Shown piece after piece: positions 8,203-17,231 of a stretch of DNA of 61,469 nt. The DNA comes from Rhizobium sp. NFR07 (GTDB lineage: Bacteria; Pseudomonadota; Alphaproteobacteria; Rhizobiales; Rhizobiaceae): NCBI RefSeq assembly GCF_900111905.1, contig NZ_FOKM01000026.1, positions 1-61,469 of the forward strand. Reading direction: 5' to 3'. The notes under the pieces were generated by a model, which was not told the origin of the DNA, ran no database searches, and was given only the letters and a program-made list of their open reading frames with translations. A program made the translations under genes and the position numbers. Each line of letters opens with the position of its first letter. Position 1 is the first letter of the stretch.

Positions 8203-9384
8203 ATGGAGCAGAATTCCTCTGCCTATATTCTCTTCCGCGACGACCTTGCCCGGACATCCCGCCTGCTTGCCGACCCGATCGAGATCGTGGTTGCGCGGAC
8301 CGTGGATGAGGTTATCCCGGCGCTGCAAAGGCTCGAGGAACACCGAAAGTCCGGCAAGTGGCTTGCCGGATATCTCGCCTATGAGGCCGGATTTGCCTTC
8401 GAGGAGAAGCTTGTGCCGCTGGCACCAGTCGGCCGCGAAACGCCGCTCATCTGCATGGGCGTGTTCGATGCGCCCTGCGAGGAGAGCGATCCGAGACTTT
8501 TCCCTCCCGACGAGCCCGTGTCGAGGGGCATGCTGAGCGAGCCATGCGCGGCCTGGGACGAACAGACCTATGCCTCGCGCTTCGGCGTGCTGCATGACCA
8601 CCTGCGCAAGGGCGACTGTTTCCAGGGCAATCTCACCATGCCGATTACGGCACGCTGGACGGGTGACGCGAAAACCCTGTTCTGGTCGTTGATCGAGCGG
8701 CAGCCGGTGCGCTACGGCGCGCTTGCCGAACTCGGTGGGCTCGCCGAACCCGGAAGCCCGGCGGTCGTCTCGCGCTCGCCGGAACTGTTTTTTTCCGTCG
8801 ATGAAGAGGGCTGGATCGAGACCCATCCGATGAAGGGGACGGCTGCCCGTGGTGCGTCGCCTGCCGAAGACGAGGCAATCAAGGCCGGCATGCTGGCGGA
8901 CGAGAAGACGCTGGCGGAAAACCGGATGATCGTCGACCTCTTGCGCAACGACATCTCGCGCATCACCGAGGCCGGCACGCTTTCGGTACCGAAGCTCTTC
9001 GATATCGAGACCTATCCGACGGTGCATCAGATGGTCAGCCATGTGCGGGCGAAGCTTCTGCCGGAGGCGGGTTTGCCGGAGATCATGCGGGCGCTGTTTC
9101 CCTGCGGGTCGATCACCGGGGCGCCGAAGCTCAGTGCCATGACGATATTGCAAAAGCTGGAAGCTGGACCGCGCGACGTCTATTGCGGCGCTATCGGCTG
9201 GTGCGATCCGGCGGGGCGGATGCGGTTTTCGGTGGCGATCCGCACGATCAGCCTTTTTTCCGACGGGCGGGCGGTCTTCAATGTCGGCGGCGGCATCGTG
9301 TTCGATTCGGTGCAGGAAGCGGAATATGAGGAGTGCCTGCTGAAGGCGCGGTTCGCGGTGGGGGACCAATGGATTTCTCGTTGA
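8203..9384 (+). CDS. pabB: aminodeoxychorismate synthase component I
   Basis: 393 residues from the ATG at 8203, with AGGTGAGGG just upstream. An in-frame GTG at 8185 is less likely. It aminates chorismate to 4-amino-4-deoxychorismate for folate p-aminobenzoate, normally with a PabA glutaminase encoded elsewhere. The chorismate-binding domain (about 120-390) has the signature regions KGDCFQGNL, THPMKGTAAR, LAENRMIVDLLRNDISRI and PCGSITGAPKLSAM. A short N-terminal domain (AGYLAYEAGFAFEE) is typical of alphaproteobacterial PabB. The next gene overlaps its end by 16 bases and encodes the lyase of the same pathway. Confidence 0.9.
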   Translation: MEQNSSAYILFRDDLARTSRLLADPIEIVVARTVDEVIPALQRLEEHRKSGKWLAGYLAYEAGFAFEEKLVPLAPVGRETPLICMGVFDAPCEESDPRLFPPDEPVSRGMLSEPCAAWDEQTYASRFGVLHDHLRKGDCFQGNLTMPITARWTGDAKTLFWSLIERQPVRYGALAELGGLAEPGSPAVVSRSPELFFSVDEEGWIETHPMKGTAARGASPAEDEAIKAGMLADEKTLAENRMIVDLLRNDISRITEAGTLSVPKLFDIETYPTVHQMVSHVRAKLLPEAGLPEIMRALFPCGSITGAPKLSAMTILQKLEAGPRDVYCGAIGWCDPAGRMRFSVAIRTISLFSDGRAVFNVGGGIVFDSVQEAEYEECLLKARFAVGDQWISR

Positions 9385-10001
9385 TCGAGACGATGCGCTG
9401 GACGCCCGATCAGGGCTTCATCCGGCTGGAGCAGCACCTGAGACGGCTTTCCCGTTCCGCCGATGCGCTCGGCTTTCGTCAGGCGAAGGATGTCGAAGGT
9501 CTGCTGAAGCAGGCGGTCGGGGGCGAGGAGGCGATGCGCGTGCGTCTCGTCATGTCGTTCCGCGGTACGGCCGAGGTGACGGCGGTGCCGTTTTCCCTGC
9601 AGGGTGACGACACCGTCTGGAAAATCAGGATCGGTGCGACGAAGCTCAAGTCCGACGACCCGCTCTATCGCCATAAGACATCGCGCCGCGAACCCTACGA
9701 GGCCGCCCGGGCGGAATTTTCCGCCGACGATGTGGACGAGGTCCTGCTCACCAACGAGCGCGGCGAACTCTGCGAGGGGACGATCACCAACCTGTTCGTC
9801 GAGGATCAGGACGGCATCCTGATGACGCCGCCGATCAGCAGCGGCATCCTGCCCGGCGTGCTTCGGGCAGACCTGATCCGCGAGCATCGCGCGAAAAGCG
9901 CGGTGCTGACGCCGGATGTGCTGAACGAGGCGAGCAAGGCCGTGCGAAAAATCTTCGTCGGCAATTCGTTGCGCGGGCTGATCAGGGCTGAACTGGTTTA
10001 G
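9369..10001 (+). CDS. pabC: aminotransferase class IV, probable aminodeoxychorismate lyase
   Basis: 210 residues from ATG at 9369, with GGTGGGGG just before it. It is a PLP fold-type IV enzyme converting aminodeoxychorismate to p-aminobenzoate and pyruvate. The candidate PLP lysine lies in YRHKTSRREPYE (about 98-109), and the conserved EGTITNLFV segment follows at about 137-145. It overlaps pabB by 16 bases, so the two are coupled. The protein is shorter than the 270-residue E. coli PabC, as in many rhizobial pabB-adjacent homologues. A different branched-chain or D-amino-acid transaminase is possible by sequence alone, but the context favours PabC. Confidence 0.8.
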   Translation: MDFSLIETMRWTPDQGFIRLEQHLRRLSRSADALGFRQAKDVEGLLKQAVGGEEAMRVRLVMSFRGTAEVTAVPFSLQGDDTVWKIRIGATKLKSDDPLYRHKTSRREPYEAARAEFSADDVDEVLLTNERGELCEGTITNLFVEDQDGILMTPPISSGILPGVLRADLIREHRAKSAVLTPDVLNEASKAVRKIFVGNSLRGLIRAELV

Positions 10002-10016
10002 GAGTTCTGCTCCTTC

Positions 10017-10661
10017 TCAAACGCCGCCGTGGCGAAACACGGCCAGTTCCGCGCCCTTTGCCTGCGCGTCCTGCAGCATGGCTGCGAAACTATCGACAAG
10101 ATGTTCGACATCGTCTGGATAGAGTTCGCCGAATACGTCCGGCTGTTTCTTGTAGAGCCCGGTTGTCGCTTTGCGGATATCGCCGAGTGTCTTTAGCTCG
10201 CCGAATGCGATGGTCACCTTTTGCCGGTCGAAATAATACTGCCCTGTCACGTCGTCCCAGGCGTCGATCGGCACCGGAATACGCACCTCCTTGCCCCATG
10301 CAAGGATGTCGAGCGCTTCCGCCAGCGAGGGCAGACCGAGCGCCGTGACCGGTCCGATGTAATCCTCTGTAAAGCGCATGAGCGTTGTTCCGTCGTTATC
10401 GAGCCGCGTGCCGTAGGTGGCAAACAGCATCTCGGTCGCAAGTGCCACATGCCAATGGTATTTTTCGATCCTCTTGTTCGCGAGGATACGGTCCAATCCG
10501 TCTGCAACGCGCTCGCGTCCCTCGTCGCCGCCGAATTGGGAGACGATCGGCGCCGTTTTTTCCAGCACATGCGCCTTGATGGAAGGATCGTTCGATCCGA
10601 AGGCGCCGGAAATCGTCGCGGTTCCGGCAATGACATAGGCTGCGAGCGTAAATTCGGTCAT
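10017..10661 (-). CDS. conserved-looking protein of unknown function
   Basis: 214 residues with no recognised domain. It has no signal peptide or membrane segment. The sequence is mixed alpha/beta, with a glycine-rich N-terminus (YVIAGTATISGAFGSND), a helix rich in charged residues (RERVADGLDRILANKRIEKY) and a C-terminal helical half (LVDSFAAMLQDAQAKGAELA). GC and codon use match the neighbouring genes, supporting a real gene. It is convergent with pabC (15 bases apart) and divergent from the DUF3445 gene, so it is probably transcribed alone. No function is proposed. Confidence 0.6.
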   Translation of the reverse strand: MTEFTLAAYVIAGTATISGAFGSNDPSIKAHVLEKTAPIVSQFGGDEGRERVADGLDRILANKRIEKYHWHVALATEMLFATYGTRLDNDGTTLMRFTEDYIGPVTALGLPSLAEALDILAWGKEVRIPVPIDAWDDVTGQYYFDRQKVTIAFGELKTLGDIRKATTGLYKKQPDVFGELYPDDVEHLVDSFAAMLQDAQAKGAELAVFRHGGV

Positions 10662-10794
10662 TCCCGCGGAACTCCCTGCAATGAATGATGAAAATGTCTC
10701 AGTCAGTTTCTAGTGCGCTGGGACGATGTTCCAAGAGGCAAGCACGAACACGCGGAGATTGACAGGGGCCGGTCGCGACGTCAGCCTGTGCCGC

Positions 10795-11694
10795 ATGACG
10801 CTCGCCTACACCCCCTATGACGGCTCGTCGAAGCCCTTCACCATCGGCCTCCTGCAACTGGAGCCGGAGCGCTGGATCGAGCCGGACGGCGATCTCAACG
10901 AGCAGGTGCTGCTGAAGCGTTCGCTTGTCGCGCAGCATGGCGAGCTTGTTCTGCGGGCGGAGGCGGGAACCGAGGAGGCGCAGCAGGAGGTTCTCGATCT
11001 GCTCTGCGACTATCTGCCGGCTTATCATCCGGACAGTTACCGGGCGGACGCCAACCACATTGTGGTTGCGGGGGGCGACACCGATATTGCCGACGAGAGC
11101 ATGATGCCGCTGCATCGTGCCGGACTTCTGGTTCAGGACGATCTGGTCATCATGCGCAAGGGCGATAATGGCTGGCGGATCGCGGCTGCCTTCCTCGCCT
11201 TTCCATCCTCCTGGCATCTGTCGGAAAAGTTCGGCCTGCCGATGGACGAGGTGCATGCCCATGTACCGGGTTTCGAAGGCGGCAGCCGCAATGCGGGTCT
11301 CATCAACCGCATGTTTGACAATCTGGCGCCGGGGCGGATCGTCGTGCGCTGGAACTGGTCGGTCAACTGGTCCCATGCGCTCTACCATCCGAATGCCAAG
11401 TCGGCGGAGGAGAAACGCGGCGTGCCGGCGGAAAGGGCGTTCATCCGGGTGGAGCGGCAGACATTGCGCAAGCTGCCGATATCCGGCGACATCCTCTTCA
11501 CCATCCGCATCTATCTCGACCCGGTCGCCGCCATTCTCGCACAGCCGAACGCCAGGGAACTGGCCACGTCAATGGCCGACCAGCTGGAGGCGATGTCGGA
11601 TGCCGAGACGGCCTATAAGGGACTGACCGAGAAGCGGGCGGAAATGGTCGCGCTGCTTCGCAAAACGGAAGGCGTTAAGACTGCAGCGCGATAG
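10795..11694 (+). CDS. haem-dependent oxidative N-demethylase-family protein (DUF3445)
   Basis: About 299 residues from the ATG at 10795; an in-frame ATG at 10726 would add 23 residues. The family, DUF3445, includes PAS-fold haem enzymes that oxidatively demethylate secondary amines such as dimethylamine. Typical segments are PYDGSSKPFTIGLLQL near the N-terminus, LVQDDLVIMRKGDNGWRIAA in the middle, FPSSWHLSEKFGLPMDEVHAHVPG, and NWSVNWSHALYHP. The conserved FxPSxW and HxxVPG elements are present. No dimethylamine-pathway partner genes sit next to it, so the substrate is open. Confidence 0.8.
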   Translation: MTLAYTPYDGSSKPFTIGLLQLEPERWIEPDGDLNEQVLLKRSLVAQHGELVLRAEAGTEEAQQEVLDLLCDYLPAYHPDSYRADANHIVVAGGDTDIADESMMPLHRAGLLVQDDLVIMRKGDNGWRIAAAFLAFPSSWHLSEKFGLPMDEVHAHVPGFEGGSRNAGLINRMFDNLAPGRIVVRWNWSVNWSHALYHPNAKSAEEKRGVPAERAFIRVERQTLRKLPISGDILFTIRIYLDPVAAILAQPNARELATSMADQLEAMSDAETAYKGLTEKRAEMVALLRKTEGVKTAAR

Positions 11695-11859
11695 TGCCTT
11701 GTCCTTGCCGTGATCGTGGAACAAGCACTTTATTGTGACGGATTTTTATGATCTAGGCCGCGCATCAAACACGCATTGAAATACTCGTCACACTGGCCGG
11801 TTATGCGTGAAAGCCTGGCTGCGGGTTTTAAAGAGCAGTCGATTATTAGGGAGTATGAC

Positions 11860-13311
11860 ATGTCGGATACCAACTACCCGGTTTACGCCGAAATCACCGG
11901 CCCGGTCGTGATGATCGGCTTCGGTTCGATCGGCCGCGGCACGCTGCCGCTGATCGAGCGCCATTTCAAGTTCGACAAGAGCCGGATGGTGGTCATCGAC
12001 CCGCGCGAAGAACCGTCCGACATGGAAATCCTGAAGAAGCACGGCGTCCGTCACATCAAGGAGCATGTGACCAAGGACAATTACAAAACGCTGCTGAAGC
12101 CGCTTCTCGACGACGGCAAGGGTGGCCAGGGTTTCTGCGTCAACCTGTCGGTCGATACCGGCTCGCTCGACCTGATGAAGCTGTGCCGCAAGCTCGACGT
12201 TCTCTATATCGACACGGTCGTCGAGCCGTGGCTCGGCTTCTACTTCGACAAAAGCATGAAGAATTCCGAGCGCACCAATTATGCGCTGCGCGAAACCGTG
12301 CGCCATGAAAAGAAGAAGAACCCGGGCGGCACCACGGCCGTTTCCACCTGCGGCGCGAACCCGGGCATGGTCTCGTGGTTCGTCAAGCAGGCGCTGGTCA
12401 ACCTCGCCAACGACACGGGTGTCAAGTTCGACGAGCCGGATCAGAACGATCGCGAAGGCTGGGCCAAGCTGATGAAGAAGCTGGGCGTCAAGGGCGTCCA
12501 CATCGCCGAACGCGACACCCAGCGCACCAAGCATCCGAAGCCGCTCAACGTGTTCTGGAACACGTGGTCGGTCGAAGGCTTCATCTCGGAAGGCCTGCAG
12601 CCGGCCGAACTCGGCTGGGGCACGCACGAAAACTGGATGCCGAAGAACGCCAAGAAGCACAAGAAGGGCTGCAAGGCCGCCATCTACCTGGAGCAGCCGG
12701 GTGCCAACACCCGCGTTCGCACCTGGTGCCCGACGCCGGGTCCGCAATACGGCTTCCTCGTCACCCATAACGAGTCGATCTCGATCGCCGATTACTTCAC
12801 CGTCGAGAAGGACGGCGAAGTCGTGTATCGCCCGACCTGCCATTATGCCTATCACCCGGCAAACGATGCGGTTCTGTCGCTGCACGAAATGTTCGGCAAT
12901 GGCGGCAATCAGCAGCCGGTCCTGCACGTTCTCGACGAGGACGAACTGGAGGACGGCGTCGACGAACTCGGCGTGCTGCTCTACGGCCACGAGAAGAATG
13001 CCTACTGGTACGGTTCGCGCCTGTCGCTGGAAGAAACCCGCCGCATCGCCCCTTACCAGAACGCTACCGGCCTGCAGGTGACCTCGGCGGTTCTCGCCGG
13101 CATGGTCTGGGCGCTGGAAAATCCGAAGGCCGGCATCGTCGAGGCCGACGAGGTGGACTACAAGCGCTGCCTGGAAGTGCAGACGCCTTACCTCGGCCCG
13201 GTCGAAGGCCATTACACCGACTGGACCCCGCTCGAAGGTCGCCCGGGCCTCTTCCCGGAAGACATCGACGAAAAGGACGCCTGGCAGTTCAAGAACATCC
13301 TGGTTCGTTAA
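11860..13311 (+). CDS. hss: homospermidine synthase
   Basis: 483 residues from ATG at 11860, placed after AGGGAG and six bases; the family is normally 476-483 residues. It makes sym-homospermidine from putrescine (or putrescine plus spermidine) with NAD, the main polyamine route in rhizobia. The NAD-binding glycine motif is VVMIGFGSIGRGTLPL (about residues 13-28). Other conserved stretches are VSTCGANPGMVSWFVKQAL, GWGTHENWMP and CHYAYHPANDAVLS. A 165-base leader precedes it and a strong terminator follows at 13347, so it is monocistronic. Confidence 0.95.
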   Translation: MSDTNYPVYAEITGPVVMIGFGSIGRGTLPLIERHFKFDKSRMVVIDPREEPSDMEILKKHGVRHIKEHVTKDNYKTLLKPLLDDGKGGQGFCVNLSVDTGSLDLMKLCRKLDVLYIDTVVEPWLGFYFDKSMKNSERTNYALRETVRHEKKKNPGGTTAVSTCGANPGMVSWFVKQALVNLANDTGVKFDEPDQNDREGWAKLMKKLGVKGVHIAERDTQRTKHPKPLNVFWNTWSVEGFISEGLQPAELGWGTHENWMPKNAKKHKKGCKAAIYLEQPGANTRVRTWCPTPGPQYGFLVTHNESISIADYFTVEKDGEVVYRPTCHYAYHPANDAVLSLHEMFGNGGNQQPVLHVLDEDELEDGVDELGVLLYGHEKNAYWYGSRLSLEETRRIAPYQNATGLQVTSAVLAGMVWALENPKAGIVEADEVDYKRCLEVQTPYLGPVEGHYTDWTPLEGRPGLFPEDIDEKDAWQFKNILVR

Positions 13312-13344
13312 GCGGACGCGGACGTTATTTTCTGTGTACTCGGG

Positions 13345-13373
13345 AGACGCTCGCCATCCGGCGGGCGTTTTCT
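13345..13373 (+). terminator. rho-independent terminator of hss
   Basis: Nine-base arms ACGCTCGCC / GGCGGGCGT (13347-13355 and 13360-13368, with one G-T pair), a four-base loop, then TTTTCT. It lies 35 bases after the hss stop codon. Confidence 0.85.
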
Positions 13374-13482
13374 ATGGAAACAGCCTGTCGCACTACTGTA
13401 CAAGCCTACGCCTTGCCATACATGAAGCGGCACGCCATGCTCTACACCGAGGCATGACCGACCGAATCGCGGGAGATAGATC

Positions 13483-13845
13483 ATGAATTTCAAATTGGGC
13501 CTCGTGCTCGTCGCCGCAGCCAGCCTGAGCGCCTGCGTGTCTTCGCCGCCGCCTCGTCAGATGGCCGCTGCTCCGCGTCCGCAGGGCGTCGAGGGCAGCT
13601 GGGTCGATCCGAACGGGATCGTTTCGACCTTCCAGGGCGGCACCTTCAACACCCGCGCCAGCGACAGCAACGCGCTACTCGCGTCGGGCAACTACACGAC
13701 ACTGTCGCCGACGCTGGTCGAGATCAACATGACCTCGCTGGTGCGCAAGACGCAGTCGCGGGTAAACTGCTCGCTGGTCTCGCCGAGCCAGCTGAACTGC
13801 ACGCAGGACAGCGGTGCCCAGTTCTCGTTGACGCGTCGCGGCTGA
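13483..13845 (+). CDS. omp10: outer-membrane lipoprotein Omp10
   Basis: 120 residues. A lipoprotein signal peptide ends in the lipobox LSAC (Cys at about residue 18), followed by a proline-rich spacer. The mature domain (about 36-120) closely resembles Brucella Omp10: GVEGSWVDPNGIVSTFQGG, then LVEINMTSLVR, VNCSLVSPSQLNC and an ending SLTRR. The Brucella protein is a minor outer-membrane lipoprotein affecting envelope integrity and virulence; its biochemical role is not known. GGGAG lies before the ATG. Two conserved mature cysteines (about residues 96 and 106) could form a disulfide. It is flanked by terminators on both sides. Confidence 0.88.
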   Translation: MNFKLGLVLVAAASLSACVSSPPPRQMAAAPRPQGVEGSWVDPNGIVSTFQGGTFNTRASDSNALLASGNYTTLSPTLVEINMTSLVRKTQSRVNCSLVSPSQLNCTQDSGAQFSLTRRG

Positions 13846-13872
13846 ACCACCCATTCCTTTCGATCTTCACGG

Positions 13873-13896
13873 AAACCCCGCGCGAGCGGGGTTTTC
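13873..13896 (+). terminator. rho-independent terminator of omp10
   Basis: Perfect nine-base arms AAACCCCGC / GCGGGGTTT around a GCGA loop, ending in TTTTC, 28 bases after the omp10 stop. Confidence 0.88.
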
Positions 13897-14057
13897 GCGT
13901 TATGGGCGTAAAGTTGCGCGTGGCACCCTTGTCATATTTGCCTTGAAACCGATTTTGCTTGGTGAAAACATGCGCCGCACAACGGCTGTCACGCACTGAC
14001 ACTAGAACAATCGGGAACGGCCGCATTTTGCGCGGCGCATTGCAAAGGAGATATCTG

Positions 14058-16004
14058 ATGATGAAGACTATGGGACTGGGCATCCTGACCGCCTCGGTCA
14101 TGGCCCTTTCGAGCGGCGTAGCGCTGGCCGATTTCGAACTCAATATTCTCCACATCAACGACCTGCATTCGCGCATCGAGCCGATCAACAAATATGATTC
14201 CACCTGCACCGCATCCGAGGCGGAGAAGAACGAATGCTTCGGCGGCATTGCCCGCGTGAAGGCTGCCATCGATGCGCGCCGCGGCGAGCTGCAGGGCAAG
14301 AACGTGCTGGTGCTGGATGCCGGCGACCAGTTCCAGGGCTCGCTGTTCTACAGCACCTACAAGAGCGCTCCCGTCGCCGAGTTCATGAACGGCATCGGCT
14401 TCGACGCGATGGCGATCGGCAACCACGAATTCGATGACGGCCCGGACGAACTCCTGAAGTTCATCAACGCGCTGAAATTCCCGATCATCTCCGGCAATAC
14501 GATCGCCAAGCCGGGCTCGGAGCTTGCCGACAAGTACAAGGGCTACATGATCAAGGACTTCGGCGGCCAGAAGGTCGGCGTCGTCTCGGTTCTCGCGACC
14601 GATACGGACGAAACCTCGTCGCCCGGCCCGGATATCACCTTCGAGGACGAGATCGAGTACCTGAAGAAGGCGGTCGCGGACCTGCAGGGTCAGGGCGTCA
14701 ACAAGATCGTCGTGCTGTCGCATGTCGGCTACGTCAGGGACCAGGAAATCGCCGCAGCGGTCGACGGCATCGATGTGATCGTCGGCGGCCACAGTCATAC
14801 ATACCTGTCCAGCACCGACACGAAGGCTGCAGGCCCGTATCCGACCATCGTCAAGAACCCGGCCGGCGTCGACGTGCCGATCGTGACGGCCTATGCCTAT
14901 TCCAAATATCTCGGTGATTTTACCGTGGTCTTCGACGACAACGGTGCCGTCAAGTCGACATCCGGTGCGCCGAAACTGCTTGATGCGTCGGTCGCTCAGA
15001 ACGAAGCCTATGTCGCCAAGGTCAAGGAACTCGGCGGACCGCTCGAAGAGCTGAAGAAGAAGGTTGTCGGACAGTCGGAAAGCGCCATCGATGGCGACCG
15101 CGTCAATTGCCGCGCCAAGGAATGCACGATGGGCAACCTGCTTGCCGACGCCCAGCTCGACCGCGTCAAGGATCAGGGCATCACGCTCTCGATCCAGAAC
15201 GGCGGCGGCCTGCGTGCCTCGATCGATGCCGGCGACGTGACAATGGGCGAAGTCCTGACGGTTCTGCCGTTCCAGAACACGATCGCGACCTTCCAGCTCA
15301 AGGGTTCGGATGTTGTGGCCGCGCTGGAAAACGGCGTCAGCCAGATCGACGACGGCGCGGGACGCTTCCCGCAGGTCGCCGGCATGAAGTTCTCATTCGA
15401 CAAGTCGAAGCCCGCCGGTTCGCGGGTGAGCGACGTGCAGGTCAAGGAAGGCGATGCGTTCGTGGCGATCGACCCGGCCAAGACCTATGGCGTCGTCACC
15501 AACAACTACGTGCGCACGGGCGGTGACGGCTACAAAGTGTTCAACACCAATGCCCAGAACGCCTATGACTTCGGCCCCAACCTCGAGAACGCGGTTGCCG
15601 ATTACATTGCCGCCAACAGCCCCTACAAGCCTTACACGGACGGCCGCATCACCGACCTGACGCCGGCCGATTACAAGCCGGCACCGAAGCAGACCGCCCA
15701 GGCGCCTGCTGCTCCGGCCACACCTGCTCCAGCGGCAACCGCTCCGGCAGCGCCGGCTCCGGCCCCGTCGACGACGGCCCCGGCAACTGCGACGGCCCCT
15801 GCCGCCGTCGAGGCCCAGGGCCAGACGACGCCGCCGGCTGCCGGTCCGACCAAGTACACGGTGGTGAAGGGTGATTCGCTGTGGAAGATCGCCGAGAGCA
15901 CCTATGGCGACGGTGAGAAGTGGACGGATATTTCCAAGGCCAACACGCTGCGCAATCCGAACATCATCCTCGTTGGCGAAGAGCTCGATCTGCCGGCGAA
16001 ATGA
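14058..16004 (+). CDS. periplasmic 5'-nucleotidase / UshA-type metallophosphoesterase with C-terminal LysM
   Basis: 648 residues from ATG at 14058, with AAAGGAG seven bases upstream. The signal peptide is MMKTMGLGILTASVMALSSG with cleavage near ALA-DF. The metallophosphoesterase domain (about 25-300) has the ligand motifs LHINDLHSRIEP, DAGDQFQGS, GNHEFD and GGHSH. The 5'-nucleotidase C-terminal domain (about 335-520) includes NGGGLRASIDAGD and NYVRTGGDGYKVF. A Pro/Ala-rich linker (about 545-597) leads to a LysM domain (about 600-648, YTVVKGDSLWKIAE). It probably hydrolyses extracellular nucleotides while attached to peptidoglycan. LysM fusion is unusual for UshA. Confidence 0.9.
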   Translation: MMKTMGLGILTASVMALSSGVALADFELNILHINDLHSRIEPINKYDSTCTASEAEKNECFGGIARVKAAIDARRGELQGKNVLVLDAGDQFQGSLFYSTYKSAPVAEFMNGIGFDAMAIGNHEFDDGPDELLKFINALKFPIISGNTIAKPGSELADKYKGYMIKDFGGQKVGVVSVLATDTDETSSPGPDITFEDEIEYLKKAVADLQGQGVNKIVVLSHVGYVRDQEIAAAVDGIDVIVGGHSHTYLSSTDTKAAGPYPTIVKNPAGVDVPIVTAYAYSKYLGDFTVVFDDNGAVKSTSGAPKLLDASVAQNEAYVAKVKELGGPLEELKKKVVGQSESAIDGDRVNCRAKECTMGNLLADAQLDRVKDQGITLSIQNGGGLRASIDAGDVTMGEVLTVLPFQNTIATFQLKGSDVVAALENGVSQIDDGAGRFPQVAGMKFSFDKSKPAGSRVSDVQVKEGDAFVAIDPAKTYGVVTNNYVRTGGDGYKVFNTNAQNAYDFGPNLENAVADYIAANSPYKPYTDGRITDLTPADYKPAPKQTAQAPAAPATPAPAATAPAAPAPAPSTTAPATATAPAAVEAQGQTTPPAAGPTKYTVVKGDSLWKIAESTYGDGEKWTDISKANTLRNPNIILVGEELDLPAK

Positions 16005-16050
16005 GTTTCTTGACGCTGATCAAGGACCGCAGTGCGCGGTGAAAGGATAG

Positions 16051-16071
16051 ATCGGGACAAAATGTCCCGAT
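16051..16071. repeat. perfect 9-base inverted repeat
   Basis: ATCGGGACA and TGTCCCGAT separated by AAA, between the nucleotidase gene and its terminator and about 100 bases before hemH. There is no T-run, so it is not itself a terminator. It may be an operator or a processing hairpin; no protein is assigned. Confidence 0.6.
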
Positions 16072-16078
16072 CACAATG

Positions 16079-16107
16079 ACGGCTCGGGGTTTCCCGGGCC
16101 GTTTTTT
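16079..16107 (+). terminator. rho-independent terminator of the nucleotidase gene
   Basis: Ten-base arms ACGGCTCGGG / CCCGGGCCGT (one mismatched pair), loop GTTT, then a run of six T. It separates the nucleotidase gene from hemH. Confidence 0.88.
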
Positions 16108-16174
16108 GTTTCTAAGTAATCCGCAGCTTCGCCATCACCGTATTGGTTTCGGTACGCTCATCTGGAAGACATTC

Positions 16175-17209
16175 ATGACCTCTTCGTCACCCTTCATGCC
16201 CGCCGGCCACCCGCCTGTCTCCTTCGGAAAGGTCGGCGTGCTGCTCGTCAATCTCGGGACGCCCGACGGCACGGATTACTGGTCCATGCGGCGCTATCTC
16301 GCGGAGTTCCTCTCCGACACGCGCGTCATCGAATGGTCGAAGCTCTACTGGTATCCGATCCTCTACGGCATCGTGCTCAACAAGCGGCCGCAGAAGGTGG
16401 GCAAGGCCTATGAGGAGATCTGGAACAAGGATCTCAACGAGAGCTACCTGCGTACCTATACCCGCAACCAGGGTGAGCTGATGGCCGAGCGGTTGAAGGA
16501 TCTGCCGAATGTCGTGGTCGACTGGGGCATGCGCTACGGCAGTCCGTCGATCGCCTCGAAGATCGATGCGCTGAAGGAACAGGGCTGCGACCGGATCGTG
16601 CTCTTTCCGCTCTACCCGCAATATGCGGCGGCGACGACCGCGACCGTCAACGACAAGGCTTTCGAGCACTTGATGAAGCTGCGCTGGCAGCCGGCCGTGC
16701 GTACCGTGCCGACCTATCACGACGACCCGGTCTATATCGAGGCACTGGCCAATTCGGTGCGGCAGACGCTGTCGACGCTGGACTGGGAGCCGCAGCTGCT
16801 GATCACCTCTTTCCACGGCATCCCGCAATCCTATTTCAAGGCGGGTGATCCCTATTACTGTTTCTGCCAGAAGACGGCGCGGCTGCTGCGCGACGCGCTC
16901 GGTTATACCGAGCAACAGCTTCGGATCACCTTCCAGTCTCGCTTCGGGCCCGAGGAATGGCTGCAGCCCTATACCGACAAGACGATGGAAGGGCTGGCAG
17001 CGGAGGGCATCAAGCGGGTCGCGATCATGAACCCCGGTTTCGTCTCCGACTGTCTGGAAACGCTGGAAGAGATCGCCGGCGAGGCGGGCGAGATCTTCAT
17101 GCATCACGGCGGCGAGAAGTTTGTCCACATTCCCTGCCTCAATGACAGCGAAGGCGGCATGAATGTGCTGGAGACTGTGGTTCGGCGGGAGCTGCAGGGC
17201 TGGGTTTGA
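16175..17209 (+). CDS. hemH: ferrochelatase
   Basis: 344 residues from ATG at 16175, matching the usual family length; the longer frame upstream runs through the preceding terminator and is rejected. It inserts Fe2+ into protoporphyrin IX, the last step of protohaem synthesis, at the inner membrane. Signature stretches are VGVLLVNLGTPDG (about 18-30), LYPQYAAATTATV (about 146-158), ITSFHGIPQSY with the catalytic His (about 210-220), and FQSRFGPEEWLQPYT (about 249-263). It is followed 22 bases later by an SDR gene, which may be co-transcribed. Confidence 0.96.
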   Translation: MTSSSPFMPAGHPPVSFGKVGVLLVNLGTPDGTDYWSMRRYLAEFLSDTRVIEWSKLYWYPILYGIVLNKRPQKVGKAYEEIWNKDLNESYLRTYTRNQGELMAERLKDLPNVVVDWGMRYGSPSIASKIDALKEQGCDRIVLFPLYPQYAAATTATVNDKAFEHLMKLRWQPAVRTVPTYHDDPVYIEALANSVRQTLSTLDWEPQLLITSFHGIPQSYFKAGDPYYCFCQKTARLLRDALGYTEQQLRITFQSRFGPEEWLQPYTDKTMEGLAAEGIKRVAIMNPGFVSDCLETLEEIAGEAGEIFMHHGGEKFVHIPCLNDSEGGMNVLETVVRRELQGWV

Positions 17210-17231
17210 CGTCAGCGAATAGGAGCAGGTC

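Noticed and set aside
7870..9369. 499-codon minus-strand open frame
   Set aside because: Antisense to pabB and the LysR end; no domain, composition typical of a shadow frame.
11788..13212. 474-codon minus-strand open frame
   Set aside because: Exactly antisense to homospermidine synthase.
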